From contig NZ_CP042220.2 in assembly GCF_007858975.2 (NCBI RefSeq), positions 1,612,001-1,676,000 on the forward strand: DNA of 64,000 nt. Reading direction: 5' to 3'. The first letter of the stretch is position 1. The number at the start of each line of letters is the position of its first letter. Below, piece after piece: positions 19,120 to 28,232 of the stretch. The translations under genes and the position numbers were made by a program. Source of the DNA: Dickeya poaceiphila. GTDB lineage: Bacteria; Pseudomonadota; Gammaproteobacteria; Enterobacterales; Enterobacteriaceae. The notes beneath the pieces are model-generated. The model made no database searches. It was not told the origin of the DNA and saw nothing but the letters and a program-made list of their open reading frames with translations.

Positions 19120-20850
19120 TTATCGAAAAAACCACGGGAAGCGGCGTCGCTCCTGAGGTGACAGCTGTGCAATGCGTTCACGGATTGCGGCCAACAGGCT
19201 GGGCTGCTGGTCATCATCGTACGGTACCTGAGTTAACAGCATCAGTGCTTCGGCTACCGAATCTACAGCATAGATATGGAATTGTTCTTCGCGCACTGCG
19301 TCGATAACGTCTGGTAACAGGCATAAATGACGCTGGTTGGTTGCCGGGATAATGACGCCTTGTTTGCCTGTCAAACCACGGCGCTGGCATACCTCGAAAA
19401 ATCCTTCGATCTTTTCGTTGACGCCACCAATCGGTTGTACATGTCCAAACTGGTCGACAGAACCGGTCACCGCCAGTTGTTGATTGATCGGAAATTGCGA
19501 CAACGCACTGATCAAGGCGCTGAGTTCAGCCAGTGAAGCGCTGTCGCCGTCAACTTCGCCATAGGACTGCTCAAACACGATTGAAGCAGAAAACGGCAGT
19601 TGTTGTTCCAACTCCAGTTCGGAAATCAGAAATGCCTGCATGATCATCATACCCTTGGCATGAAGATTACCGCCCAATTCTGCTTTACGCTCAACATCGG
19701 TCAGCTCGCCATCTCCAGGATGTACGACGCAACTAATTCGGGTTGGTTCGCCAAACATCAGCGGATAGCCAGCGTATTCCAGCACCGACAGACCATTAAC
19801 CTGACCAATAATGTCGCCTTCGGTTTCGATCAATACTTGGCCGAGTTCGATTTCATCTTGCATACGCTCGGAGAGATAACCTTCACGCCAGCGGCGTGCT
19901 GTGACGGCATCAATGATCGCTTGTCCGGTAATCTCTTCCTCACGGGCATAGAGTGCGGCGTGTTTAAGCTGGTGGGTCAACCATTGCGGGCATAAGGGAA
20001 CATTGCCCTGATCACCACTGTAGCGTACTGCCAGTGTGAACAGTTCTGGCCAGGCGTCAGCAGTCAGCAACGGCAATTGATTTTCCAGACACAAGGCATT
20101 GATGTAAGAACACCAGTGCACCATGTCTTCAGGTTCGATCAACTGGAGGTGCGATTCAAATTCACCGTAGATAGCCAGTTCACCCAGCTCCGGTTCCATG
20201 TCATGGATGTCGCCCAGACTTTCACGATCACCGAGCACTATCAGACGCAGGTCGATAGGCATTGATGGAATTTCTACCGGTAGAGGTCGCCGTTCGTCGG
20301 GCGATAGCCAGTGGTACTGACCATCAATGATTATCTGCTTTAGCCGTAGCCACATCAGTGGTTGAGCCAGTAACGTTCGGGCGGACAGGATCAACGTGCC
20401 GCCATTGACGCGATGCAGCAGGCCAGGTTGCAGGCTGATGTCATCTTTGTACATGCGCACGCAACCAAATAGCTGTTCCGGTTCGATCCACTCCTGATAG
20501 CCGCAACGCAGCGTCGCTGCGAAATTATCATCTGTGTACTGGGCTGGCTGGATGCTGATCTGACGACCATCAATGTGATAACGGCAGCCGTGCGGCATTT
20601 CTGACTGCTGGCCAGGCAATTGAGCGATGGCATTGGCAATCACTGCCAGATAAGCGTTATTCTCCTGAGCTTTCAATAACATGAACCGGGACGGTGAGCG
20701 GGGATGACAGAAAATCGTCAGCGCATCGGCCAGCCGCGGCTGCACCATGGAGAATTCGGCGGGGGCAAGTTGCGCTGCCTGGGAAAATAACGTTTGATAT
20801 GGCGTATGATCGGGCAGCAGTTGCTGCCATTCGAGTCGGTTACTGGTCAA
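19120..20850 (-). CDS. ycbZ: Lon-like ATP-independent protease homologue YcbZ
   Basis: 576 residues, matching E. coli YcbZ (586). The C-terminal Lon protease domain has the Ser–Lys dyad: Ser437 in VDGDSASLAEL and Lys480 in PIGGVNEKIEGFF. The N-terminal half is a degenerate AAA-like region with LHRVNGGTLILS and RLIVLGDRE but no clear Walker A, so it may lack true ATPase activity. It is transcribed toward fabA with about 90 bases between. It is probably a protein quality-control protease; targets are unknown. Confidence 0.93.
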   Translation of the reverse strand: MTSNRLEWQQLLPDHTPYQTLFSQAAQLAPAEFSMVQPRLADALTIFCHPRSPSRFMLLKAQENNAYLAVIANAIAQLPGQQSEMPHGCRYHIDGRQISIQPAQYTDDNFAATLRCGYQEWIEPEQLFGCVRMYKDDISLQPGLLHRVNGGTLILSARTLLAQPLMWLRLKQIIIDGQYHWLSPDERRPLPVEIPSMPIDLRLIVLGDRESLGDIHDMEPELGELAIYGEFESHLQLIEPEDMVHWCSYINALCLENQLPLLTADAWPELFTLAVRYSGDQGNVPLCPQWLTHQLKHAALYAREEEITGQAIIDAVTARRWREGYLSERMQDEIELGQVLIETEGDIIGQVNGLSVLEYAGYPLMFGEPTRISCVVHPGDGELTDVERKAELGGNLHAKGMMIMQAFLISELELEQQLPFSASIVFEQSYGEVDGDSASLAELSALISALSQFPINQQLAVTGSVDQFGHVQPIGGVNEKIEGFFEVCQRRGLTGKQGVIIPATNQRHLCLLPDVIDAVREEQFHIYAVDSVAEALMLLTQVPYDDDQQPSLLAAIRERIAQLSPQERRRFPWFFR

Positions 20851-21058
20851 AGTATCTGCTGTAGTTGTTTAAAGGGAAAGGGCGATTATACAAGAATTCT
20901 TAAGGCTGCATATGTGCTGAGAGTGAAGAGGTTAGCAAGAAAGCATTCAGGGCGCATTTTGGATGAAAAATAATCAATCAGGGATTGCCTGTTGCGTGGA
21001 TATCGGGCAACAATGGGGACAAGTTCAGGCACGTTACACGGTCACTAAAGAATAATGT

Positions 21059-21535
21059 ATGAAATATCAACAACTAAAAAATCTTGAGTGCGGCTGGAAG
21101 TGGAAGTACCTGGTCAAAAAACATCGCGAGGGCGAGCCTGTTACGCGTTTTATTGAGCAAAGCGCGGCTGATGAAGCGGTAAGCCGTTTGCTGAAAATGG
21201 AAAACCAGCCGGTATTGGTTTTGGAGTGGATTGCTCAGTGCATGAATCCGATGCTGGAAAACCGCATGAAGCAGACGATTCGTGCCCGACGTAAACGGCA
21301 CTTCAACGCTGAACATCAACATACCCGTAAAAAATCTATCGATCTTGAATATCTGGTTTGGCAGCGTCTGGCGGCGCTGGCACAGCGTCGTGGCATAACT
21401 TTGTCAGAAACTATCGTGCAATTGCTTGAAGATGCAGAGCATAAGGAGAAGTATGCCAGTCAGATGTCGCTGCTAAGACAAGATCTTCAGGCGATGTTGG
21501 AGCAACCACAGTCGGAAAACGAATTACCGGATTAA
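21059..21535 (+). CDS. matP: Macrodomain Ter protein MatP
   Basis: 158 residues (E. coli 150). The N-terminus [20 protein letters not shown], the four-helix region and the C-terminal ribbon-helix-helix [23 protein letters not shown] are clear. MatP binds matS sites and condenses the terminus region, delaying its segregation. It is divergent from ycbZ. In E. coli sulA–ompA follow; here they are absent and a variable segment begins. Confidence 0.95.
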   Translation: MKYQQLKNLECGWKWKYLVKKHREGEPVTRFIEQSAADEAVSRLLKMENQPVLVLEWIAQCMNPMLENRMKQTIRARRKRHFNAEHQHTRKKSIDLEYLVWQRLAALAQRRGITLSETIVQLLEDAEHKEKYASQMSLLRQDLQAMLEQPQSENELPD

Positions 21536-21691
21536 TAGGTGCGCGCGGTTAAGACACGATTGCTTGGTTAAGGTCATGTTTGATTGAGATGCTGGTACAG
21601 ACTCAGCCACCATGAATTATCAATGTTTGTAGTGACCGTAGCCGAACCGGACAATGAATATCATGTCTGCTAATTGATTAAGTAATAATAA

Positions 21692-21877
21692 TTAAAAAAA
21701 TGAAAAAACGATCACTACGGGAAAACTTAATGGCCAGGTGATACCGATTAATATTGCAGCCAGAAAACGCATAACCAAAGAATTATCCTTACTCATAAAA
21801 AAAGTAAATAGCATTGAGACCGAAAGGCCAAGGAAATACAGGGTTCTTATCATTTCCCACAGATGATGGTGCGACAC
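21692..21877 (-). CDS. ortT: Small membrane toxin of the OrtT/GhoT family
   Basis: 61 residues with two hydrophobic helices. The C-terminal half RFLAAILIGITWPLSFPVVI closely resembles the conserved block of E. coli GhoT and OrtT (G-x-T-W-P-x-S-x-P-V). These inner-membrane peptides dissipate the proton motive force and slow growth. The start is GTG at 21877 with AAGGA seven bases before; an ATG eight codons later is possible. No GhoS-like antitoxin is adjacent, so it is OrtT-like by context. It lies alone in an AT-rich segment on the strand opposite to matP. Confidence 0.75.
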   Translation of the reverse strand: MSHHHLWEMIRTLYFLGLSVSMLFTFFMSKDNSLVMRFLAAILIGITWPLSFPVVIVFSFF

Positions 21878-22476
21878 TTTTATTTCCTTATGGTTGCCGG
21901 GGGGCGTATTCTATGCTGTTAAAATTTTCTGATCAATCTATTAACCATGCCCGAATGGTACCCGGATAGACATACCAGCAGGCAGCCTTGTGACATGGGC
22001 ACAGTCACGTCATTCTGTATCTTCGTCAACGCAGTAACAATCTTCCTCATTTCCAACTGACGATGTCTGTCAAATGTTAACAAGCTAGCTTCTTGTCATA
22101 GGCGCAATCTGCGGCGAAGCTTACGTTGTAATAATATTACGCGTATTTCTAATTTATTTTTGACGGACATGTCAAAGAATGAAGATCAGGAAAAATCTGA
22201 ATTTATTTGTTCATTTTTTCGATGATTCTTTACTTTGTAAACTGAACGGTTGATTGAAAACGATAAACTAATCCACAGCAGGTTGCTGCTGTTGTAGGGA
22301 TAAATGGTGATTGAAATAACCTAAATAAAACCGTGATGTATATCACATTTAATAGGTGTATTTTTTATGTTTTTTTGTTGTTTTGATTACATATATATTA
22401 ATTTTTTGTTTCAGTATGGACTTTGCCAACATACTGGCATAGTTTGAGATTTTATCCTGCCATAAAAGGTAATGAA
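21878..22476. other. AT-rich intergenic region with CRP site
   Basis: About 600 bases between the OrtT-like gene and the Arc-like gene. It carries the CRP site at 22333–22346 and a TTGAC/GTCAA inverted repeat near 22161–22176. No further gene was recognised. The low GC suggests H-NS silencing, an inference. Confidence 0.4.
22333..22346. promoter_or_regulatory. CRP (cAMP receptor protein) site
   Basis: GTGA-TGTATA-TCAC with flanking AAAACC and ATTTAA, an almost ideal CRP palindrome core, 130 bases upstream of the Arc-like gene's start. Confidence 0.65.
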
Positions 22477-22752
22477 ATGAGTGAGATATCAAGTCTGTCA
22501 CTGAAAATCCCTTCGGAGCTGAAAGAAAAGATCAAAGCGGCCGCGTTGGAAAACGAGGTTTCTATCAGCGCTGAGGTCAGTGCCCGTTTGCTGAGAAGTT
22601 TTGATATCGAAGACCATGCCCATGGGACTGATGAGGCAGAGATCGTTGATAGTCAGAATACCGAAGAAATCGTGGAGCAGCCACTGACAGCAAAGGAAAT
22701 CAAGAAGCTTCGTCAACTGCTGAAAGGCAAGGGTCTGTCCAGGAAGAAGTAA
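22477..22752 (+). CDS. Arc-family ribbon-helix-helix DNA-binding protein
   Basis: 91 residues. The N-terminal LSLKIPSELKEKIKAAALEN followed by EVSISAEVSARLLRSF is the beta-strand plus two helices of Arc/MetJ-type regulators. The C-terminal tail is acidic and then Lys-rich (EIKKLRQLLKGKGLSRKK). The frame opens 18 codons earlier, but the ATG at 22477 is preceded by AAAGG and begins the family fold. The target genes are unknown. It stands alone behind a CRP site and ends at a 12-bp hairpin. It may regulate itself or the neighbouring variable genes. Confidence 0.78.
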   Translation: MSEISSLSLKIPSELKEKIKAAALENEVSISAEVSARLLRSFDIEDHAHGTDEAEIVDSQNTEEIVEQPLTAKEIKKLRQLLKGKGLSRKK

Positions 22753-22765
22753 TTCCTCTCATCGC

Positions 22766-22798
22766 ACATGCTGTATCCACAGTAGTGATACAGCATGT
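22766..22798. terminator. 12-bp perfect hairpin after the Arc-like gene
   Basis: ACATGCTGTATC / GATACAGCATGT with a nine-base loop, 13 bases after the stop. No T-run follows, so it may be a weak terminator or an operator. Confidence 0.5.
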
Positions 22799-23421
22799 AT
22801 CTCGCTTATGTCTCTCTTAATTCAACTGCTTTAGCCCCCAAGAGTAGAGGCCAATGTGCTATGGAGGGAAATGTTTGTTGGAGAAGACGAGCTACGACAG
22901 CGCTTGCTGATATCTGAATATGGCTTGAATAAGCGTCAGTCTACTTAATTTCATGGGAAAAAGAGAGAATAGTTTTTGCTTGTTGGTCGATACCTATTTT
23001 GAAACTAACGCCAACTGAATTGTATAACTTATTATAAATCATCAGAATGACGGGTGTAAGCCACAAATGCATCTGAATAAAATAAGAGAAATTTATCATC
23101 CTAAACATCCTTAAAAAGATAAATATCTGGTCGGTTTTTCCAAAATTAATAGAGCATTTCTCTGTGTGATAATGGAATGGTATTAATTTCAAAGAGAAAC
23201 GTTATCTGAGATAACAGGATTTCCTGAATGGGAAAATTTACGTAAGTGATTACATGATGATGTGGAGCGTTCTATAATATTTTTTTGCCGTCAATCACAA
23301 TTCACTTATCATTACTTTTATAATGTGAAAGAATCCATTATCTGTGTAGTTACCCGAACAGGGTGGTTGCGCTGTTAATGGGGAGGGCAGGATGCCTTAT
23401 TCGGTTATTGTTAATAGCGGG
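22799..23421. other. Intergenic region without a supported gene
   Basis: About 620 bases. An 83-codon minus-strand frame (22941–23192) starts with TTG, has no good ribosome site and resembles nothing known. The DNA is AT-rich in the middle. I see no further structure before the ERIC-like element. Confidence 0.4.
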
Positions 23422-23625
23422 TATACCCAAAATAATGTGAGTTGCAGGACAACATGCACTGCGTGTTGAACAACGCAACGCGTTGGCCCGTCAGGACAAG
23501 GCTTATGATGAACGTTGTCACGCGGCAAGTGAGTGTGCTGGCGGCAGCCCCACAGGAGTGAGGCTTAGGATGGGTTGGGTAATAATAAAGTCAACGCACC
23601 TGCAACGTGAAGTATGACGGGTATA
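23422..23625. repeat. ERIC-like repeat element with enlarged centre
   Basis: The left end TATACCCAAAATAATGTGAG plus TTGCAGG and the right end CCTGCAAC … ATGACGGGTATA form the terminal inverted repeat of ERIC-type elements found across enterics. The inner GCGGCAAGTGAGTG fits too. The usual element is about 127 bases; this copy is 204 and its middle is diverged or carries an insertion. It lies in the gap before the second chemoreceptor. Confidence 0.7.
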
Positions 23626-23985
23626 TAAATAGCCATGCCATGGTATGAGCTGATTCATGGCAGGAAATGATAATCATGGAGGAAAAATGATTTCCTGTAC
23701 TGTAATAACATGCTGGTACGAAAAGTGTATCAACATGAGTGATTCAGAATCTGATCTTGACTCATTGCGGCTAGATCATACCAGTTCTATCGTGCTATGC
23801 GCAGGTAAGAGATTTGTGTTATTACTTCACCTTGCTTTCCTTATATCCAGGCAGAGATGGCGTGCCCATGGTTCATATTGTAATGGAATGGATTTATTAA
23901 GGTATGAAACTTGGTAAATATAAATTATTTACCACTCGATTTTTATTGGATTGCAAACGAAAGGATTTTGTTAAAGGAGCTTGAG

Positions 23986-25644
23986 ATGAATTTTTCTAAC
24001 TTTAAAATAGGTTACAGACTGGCAATCGGGTTTTCATTTCTTATCATGATGCTACTGATTGCCGGTGGGGTGGCGTTAAACAAATTGAGCGATTTTAGCC
24101 GAGAAATGGATTACGCCGTTTCTGATCTTTATCCACTGACGGCAAAAGGAAATAAACTGATTGGCGAATTAAATGACGCTTTATTGGGGCAGCAGTTGGT
24201 GTTGGTGCTGGATTCTGATTCCGATATCCGAAACAAATCTGCAGAAATTAAACGACATTCAGAAGAGATTACAACGTTATTAGCTGATTTAAGTAAAAAT
24301 GCTAAAGATGAGCATTCTGTCAGTTTGCTTAAAGGCATTCAGCAAATTCGCAGCGAGTATAGCGTGTCGGGAAATAAATTGATGGATCTGATCAGTCGTG
24401 GTAATAAACGAGAAGCTGTAGCAGAGTTAATGAATGTGTCTCAGGCATTGCAGCAAAAATATAAAGCTAAAGTCGCCGAGTTCGTCGATTATCAGAATGA
24501 CCAAATGAATAGCGCCCGCGAAGCGGTACAACAAAGCTATCGCGAGGTTCGTATGATGCTGTGGTTCGTCTTCATTATTAGCATTGTGGCTGGCGGGTTT
24601 ATCGCATGGGGAATTACCCGTAGCGTGACGCATCCGTTGCAGGAGGCGTTAATGCTGGCTGAAAAGGTTGCTAAAGGCGATTTGACATCCGAAACCTCCG
24701 TCTGTACGCAGGATGAAACCGGTAAGTTGCTGCAGGCGTTGTATGAGATGAATGGCAATCTGCGCAATATCGTTACCCAGGTGCGTGATGGCGCCGAAAC
24801 CATTTCTTCTGCTGCATCGCAGATTGCAGCGGGTAATCAGGACCTGTCTGCACGTACTGAGGAACAGGCCAGTTCGCTGGAGCAGACCGCGGCATCGATT
24901 GAACAACTGACCGCGACTATCAAGAATACGGCGGCAAATACAGAGCACGCGGCTTCGCTGGCGGGTCAAGCTTCCGGTATTGTCCGTCAGGGTGGTGACA
25001 TGATGGCGAATGTTACGCGGGAAATGCGTGAAATACGTAATGCCTCTCAGCGAATGGCAGAAATTATCGGTGTTATTGATAGTATTGCCTTCCAGACCAA
25101 CATACTGGCCTTGAATGCGGCAGTTGAAGCTGCACGGGCAGGTGAACAAGGTCGGGGATTCGCCGTTGTGGCCAGCGAAGTTCGGGCGTTGGCGCAGCGT
25201 AGTGCCAATTCCGCCAAGGAAATAAAATCCCTGATTGATAACTCGGTACAAAAAGTGCAAGAAGGCATGTTGCTGGTGGAAAATACGGAACAGACTATGG
25301 GCGAAGTGATTGATAATGCGCACAATGCAGGTGATGTTATCACTGAAATTGCCAAAGCTGCTCAAGAGCAGAGCGAGGGTATTAATCAGATCAACCTGGC
25401 GATAGGGCAGATTGATACCACAACACAACAGAATGCGGCATTAGTCGAGGAATCCGCCGCTGCAGCGCTGTCGTTGCAGGAGCAGGCGCAAACGCTGGCA
25501 AAAACCGTCAGTGTGTTCAAACTGACCCCCCACTTATCCGGCAATGGGACGGCACGACGCCAGTTTGATGAGAAAGGGCTGGTGGGGCTACCGGATGTAA
25601 AAGATGGGAGTGTGCCTGACAAACAGGAATGGGCAACATTCTGA
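23986..25644 (+). CDS. Methyl-accepting chemotaxis protein with CheR/CheB docking tail
   Basis: 552 residues. TM1 is at about 12–31, then a four-helix-bundle-type periplasmic domain, TM2 at about 191–210, HAMP, and the signalling tip [20 protein letters not shown]. The methylation helices contain [20 protein letters not shown]. The last five residues, EWATF, fit the x-W-x-x-F pentapeptide that tethers CheR and CheB, marking it as a 'major' receptor type. The frame is open upstream to 23911, but ATG 23986 follows AAAGGAGCTTGAG and gives the family N-terminus. The ligand is unknown. It is surrounded by AT-rich accessory DNA. Confidence 0.95.
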   Translation: MNFSNFKIGYRLAIGFSFLIMMLLIAGGVALNKLSDFSREMDYAVSDLYPLTAKGNKLIGELNDALLGQQLVLVLDSDSDIRNKSAEIKRHSEEITTLLADLSKNAKDEHSVSLLKGIQQIRSEYSVSGNKLMDLISRGNKREAVAELMNVSQALQQKYKAKVAEFVDYQNDQMNSAREAVQQSYREVRMMLWFVFIISIVAGGFIAWGITRSVTHPLQEALMLAEKVAKGDLTSETSVCTQDETGKLLQALYEMNGNLRNIVTQVRDGAETISSAASQIAAGNQDLSARTEEQASSLEQTAASIEQLTATIKNTAANTEHAASLAGQASGIVRQGGDMMANVTREMREIRNASQRMAEIIGVIDSIAFQTNILALNAAVEAARAGEQGRGFAVVASEVRALAQRSANSAKEIKSLIDNSVQKVQEGMLLVENTEQTMGEVIDNAHNAGDVITEIAKAAQEQSEGINQINLAIGQIDTTTQQNAALVEESAAAALSLQEQAQTLAKTVSVFKLTPHLSGNGTARRQFDEKGLVGLPDVKDGSVPDKQEWATF

Positions 25645-25782
25645 CCGGAATGATGCCTAATCAAAACGGCAATGCGTAATTGAGTGGCTGCGTTTTTATA
25701 TCCACATGCAGCCAGATTGATAATCAGGAGCGCTGCTATGAGCGCTCATTAATTGACAAAACTTTCGGTGGGTAGGCAAGGG

Positions 25783-27264
25783 TCAGGTTATCTGTTGCTG
25801 TCTCGACCAGCGCCAGATATCGATCAGCAAGAATAGCATCAAGCTGATTCCCATAACTGGCAGACTGAGAGCCAGCATACTTGTAATAACCAGAATCAGC
25901 AGACGGAAGCGGCCATTCAGTTGCAGGAAAGCCATCGTTAAGGTTTGTGCCGGGTTCCGTGTGGGGAGACGCGTCGGGCGTCGTGCCCACCACATCCGAT
26001 ATCCCCATGCAATCAGGCTACATAGCGCGATACCAAAGGCTGCGAGTAATAGCTGATTGGGTAGGCCAAACAGAATTCCCATGTGTGCGTCAATCCCCCA
26101 TCGCGTCAATTTAGCCGCTAATGGATAGTCGGTGAAGTTGACTTTGTCTATCACGCGGAATGTCGTTGGATCAATCGCTACGGCATCAACTTGTGTCGGC
26201 CATGACCGATCAATTTCACTCACAGTCCACGCTTGCTGAGGTTTGAGCGCCGGGCGAATCTCTATTTTCCCAGCATCAATACCGGCTTTTCTGGCCGCAG
26301 CCAGTACGCTATCGACGGTGCTTTGTAATGCCATGGGGGAGGGTGCCATCGGCATCGACATCATGCTGTGCTCCGCGTGAGGTGAAGCAAGAGAGACCGG
26401 TATCGAGTCCAGTCTGGTATTGACTGACGGTGTTTGCCAACCCATAACTGCACGAAACTGAGCGATGTGGTTACCTGCCCAGCGTGACCAGGTTAGGCCG
26501 GTTGCTGAAAAGAATAGCAACCCTATGAGCAACATCAGGCCTGTGAGAGCGTGATTGCTGCGTAATTGCTGGCGTTGCCAGGCGGGGCTTGGACGCGTGG
26601 TTGGGGAGGCTCGGCGTAGACGAGGGGGGCTTTTGCGAGTCGATAACCAGATATACACACCACCCAACGCGGCAATCCATAACCAGGACGCGGCCAATTC
26701 ACTGTAGTGACGACCGATATCGCCCAACAACAGGTTTCGATGCAAATAATCCAGACTGATACGGAATGGCAGTATGCCGCTGGTTCCATATGTTGTCAGC
26801 GCACCACGGATGTCGAGTGAGACTGGATCCACGAATACGGCGAAACTTTCGGATGGACCAAGGTCCGGCAGAGCGTACAACACCCGTGTCGTCTGTCCGC
26901 CCCCCGGTGCTGGACGAACCGCTATCAGCCGGGCGTACTGGGCTTTATCACCTAAAGCATGAGTCGCTGCCGTAATCTGTTGCGATAATAACCGGGGCGC
27001 GCCGGTAGTGTTAGTAAATAACTGGTGAGAATAGAGTTTTGCTTCAATCTGTGGCGTAAGGACATATAGGGTTCCGGTCAGTGCCGCAATAAAGATGAAC
27101 GGGCCAACGAATAATCCAATATAAAAATGCAATCGCAGTAATAATGCCTGTAATGCCGCGCTCTGAGAGCGAACTTGATGGTCACGATATGTATCGTGCG
27201 CAGGCGGTGCATGTGTGAGTGTTTCTGCTTGAATAAACGATGTCTCGGTTTTTGACTCGGACAT
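25783..27264 (-). CDS. PepSY-associated transmembrane protein with Met/His-rich loop
   Basis: 493 residues of the PepSY-TM (PiuB-like) family. There is an N-terminal TM LRLHFYIGLFVGPFIFIAAL (about 44–63), a periplasmic PepSY-type stretch, a central TM pair (SWLWIAALGGVYIW and LTGLMLLIGLLFFSATGL), a large second periplasmic domain and two C-terminal TMs. The second periplasmic domain starts with HAEHSMMSMPMAPSPM (about 296–311), which looks like a copper-type Met/His cluster. Family members are tied to iron or copper uptake and membrane redox reactions. The start at 27264 follows GCGGAGG; the frame runs 34 codons further without support. It is probably co-transcribed with the DUF2946 gene upstream. 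Confidence 0.8.
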   Translation of the reverse strand: MSESKTETSFIQAETLTHAPPAHDTYRDHQVRSQSAALQALLLRLHFYIGLFVGPFIFIAALTGTLYVLTPQIEAKLYSHQLFTNTTGAPRLLSQQITAATHALGDKAQYARLIAVRPAPGGGQTTRVLYALPDLGPSESFAVFVDPVSLDIRGALTTYGTSGILPFRISLDYLHRNLLLGDIGRHYSELAASWLWIAALGGVYIWLSTRKSPPRLRRASPTTRPSPAWQRQQLRSNHALTGLMLLIGLLFFSATGLTWSRWAGNHIAQFRAVMGWQTPSVNTRLDSIPVSLASPHAEHSMMSMPMAPSPMALQSTVDSVLAAARKAGIDAGKIEIRPALKPQQAWTVSEIDRSWPTQVDAVAIDPTTFRVIDKVNFTDYPLAAKLTRWGIDAHMGILFGLPNQLLLAAFGIALCSLIAWGYRMWWARRPTRLPTRNPAQTLTMAFLQLNGRFRLLILVITSMLALSLPVMGISLMLFLLIDIWRWSRQQQIT

Positions 27265-27399
27265 AAAACCTCCGCAATAGAGTAAACCAGTAGCCGACAA
27301 TAAAACGTATTTCTCCTGTCGGCAGGCACAGTTGTTACGTGGCATCTGAGATGATGATCCCATCAATAAAACCAGTCGTAAGCGGTATCGGACACCACG

Positions 27400-27828
27400 T
27401 CAGTGAACAAACGCTTGCTGATGAGGAGGCGCGCGCGGTAATGGTGACAGGAAGTGTGGGGTATAAAGCAGGGTAAATATGGAGTACATCGACAGCCAGC
27501 GAGGTAGCCAGGCTGTTGGGATTGGTTGAAGCCAGCCCGATAATGCCAGTAACGGCAGATAAGAAAGCAGGACACAATAACCACAAGCGGCATGATCCAT
27601 GCCCATCTTTTCTTTATCCTCAGCTGTCTTCATGGCTGAGGGTATGACGTGGTGGCTGTGATGGTCCGGGATGGCGGCTATCACCGGTAATGAATGGTGT
27701 GGCGGCGTTTGAACGTGATGGCGGGTTCCCAGTGATTGCGAAATGGGAGGGGCCAAAAAGATTATAACAAAGGCTATTATCCCAACCCAGGCAGGGAAGT
27801 GCCGTTGTCTTAGCTCAAACAGGGACAT
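27400..27828 (-). CDS. DUF2946-family His-rich membrane protein
   Basis: 142 residues. A hydrophobic N-terminal segment (WVGIIAFVIIFLAPPI) is followed by a histidine-rich stretch (RHHVQTPPHH and PDHHSHHV), then MGMDHAACGYCVLLSYLPLL, the CGYC-containing DUF2946 signature, and a last hydrophobic helix. The family often accompanies copper or metal TonB receptors and PepSY proteins. Here the PepSY gene follows 135 bases downstream on the same strand. Metal binding is inferred from composition and neighbour. The ribosome site is poor. Confidence 0.7.
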   Translation of the reverse strand: MSLFELRQRHFPAWVGIIAFVIIFLAPPISQSLGTRHHVQTPPHHSLPVIAAIPDHHSHHVIPSAMKTAEDKEKMGMDHAACGYCVLLSYLPLLALSGWLQPIPTAWLPRWLSMYSIFTLLYTPHFLSPLPRAPPHQQAFVH

Positions 27829-28232
27829 GCGCTACATACGGTGATAAGAAAAAAGCAACATGGGCGGCACTGTACCCGATCATGGCATAATGGTTAAGAA
27901 AATGTTCTTTTCTGATCGTATCAGGTGAAAAAACTACGCTTTGCTTTCCAGAAAACATCGGTTAATAACCTTCAGAGCCAGAAGTTTCTTGCTACTGCAG
28001 CCATGTGAGAGGAAAATTTGGTCTGGTTGCTAAACGGACTATTCTGGAGCATTTCTAGCGATATATCCGTTATGGTTTTTCATACGGAAACGGTGGTTTG
28101 TCATTTATGTGTGTCAATGTTGTTTAAACGATGACCTATTATGATGAACCATTCTTTTATCGAGTTGTCGGAAAGCTAACTTATCCATTAATATGAGTTT
28201 TAGTTGATTTGGGCACACATACAGGGGGAGAT
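27829..28232. other. Divergent intergenic region, DUF2946 to opgG
   Basis: About 400 bases containing the promoters for both divergent units. No clear Fur box, CRP site or hairpin was recognised. Confidence 0.35.

Noticed and set aside
21991-22016. GTGAC … GTCAC near matP as a matS site
   Set aside because: The half-sites are nine bases apart; matS needs three.
22941-23192. 83-codon minus-strand frame
   Set aside because: TTG start, no SD, low-complexity AT-rich composition; nothing recognisable.
23657-23917. 86-codon frame ahead of the second chemoreceptor
   Set aside because: No homology recognised and it overlaps the upstream region of the chemoreceptor; likely chance.
24649-25428. Long antisense frame (259 codons) within the chemoreceptor
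   Set aside because: Shadow of the strongly biased codons in the signalling domain; no start signal.
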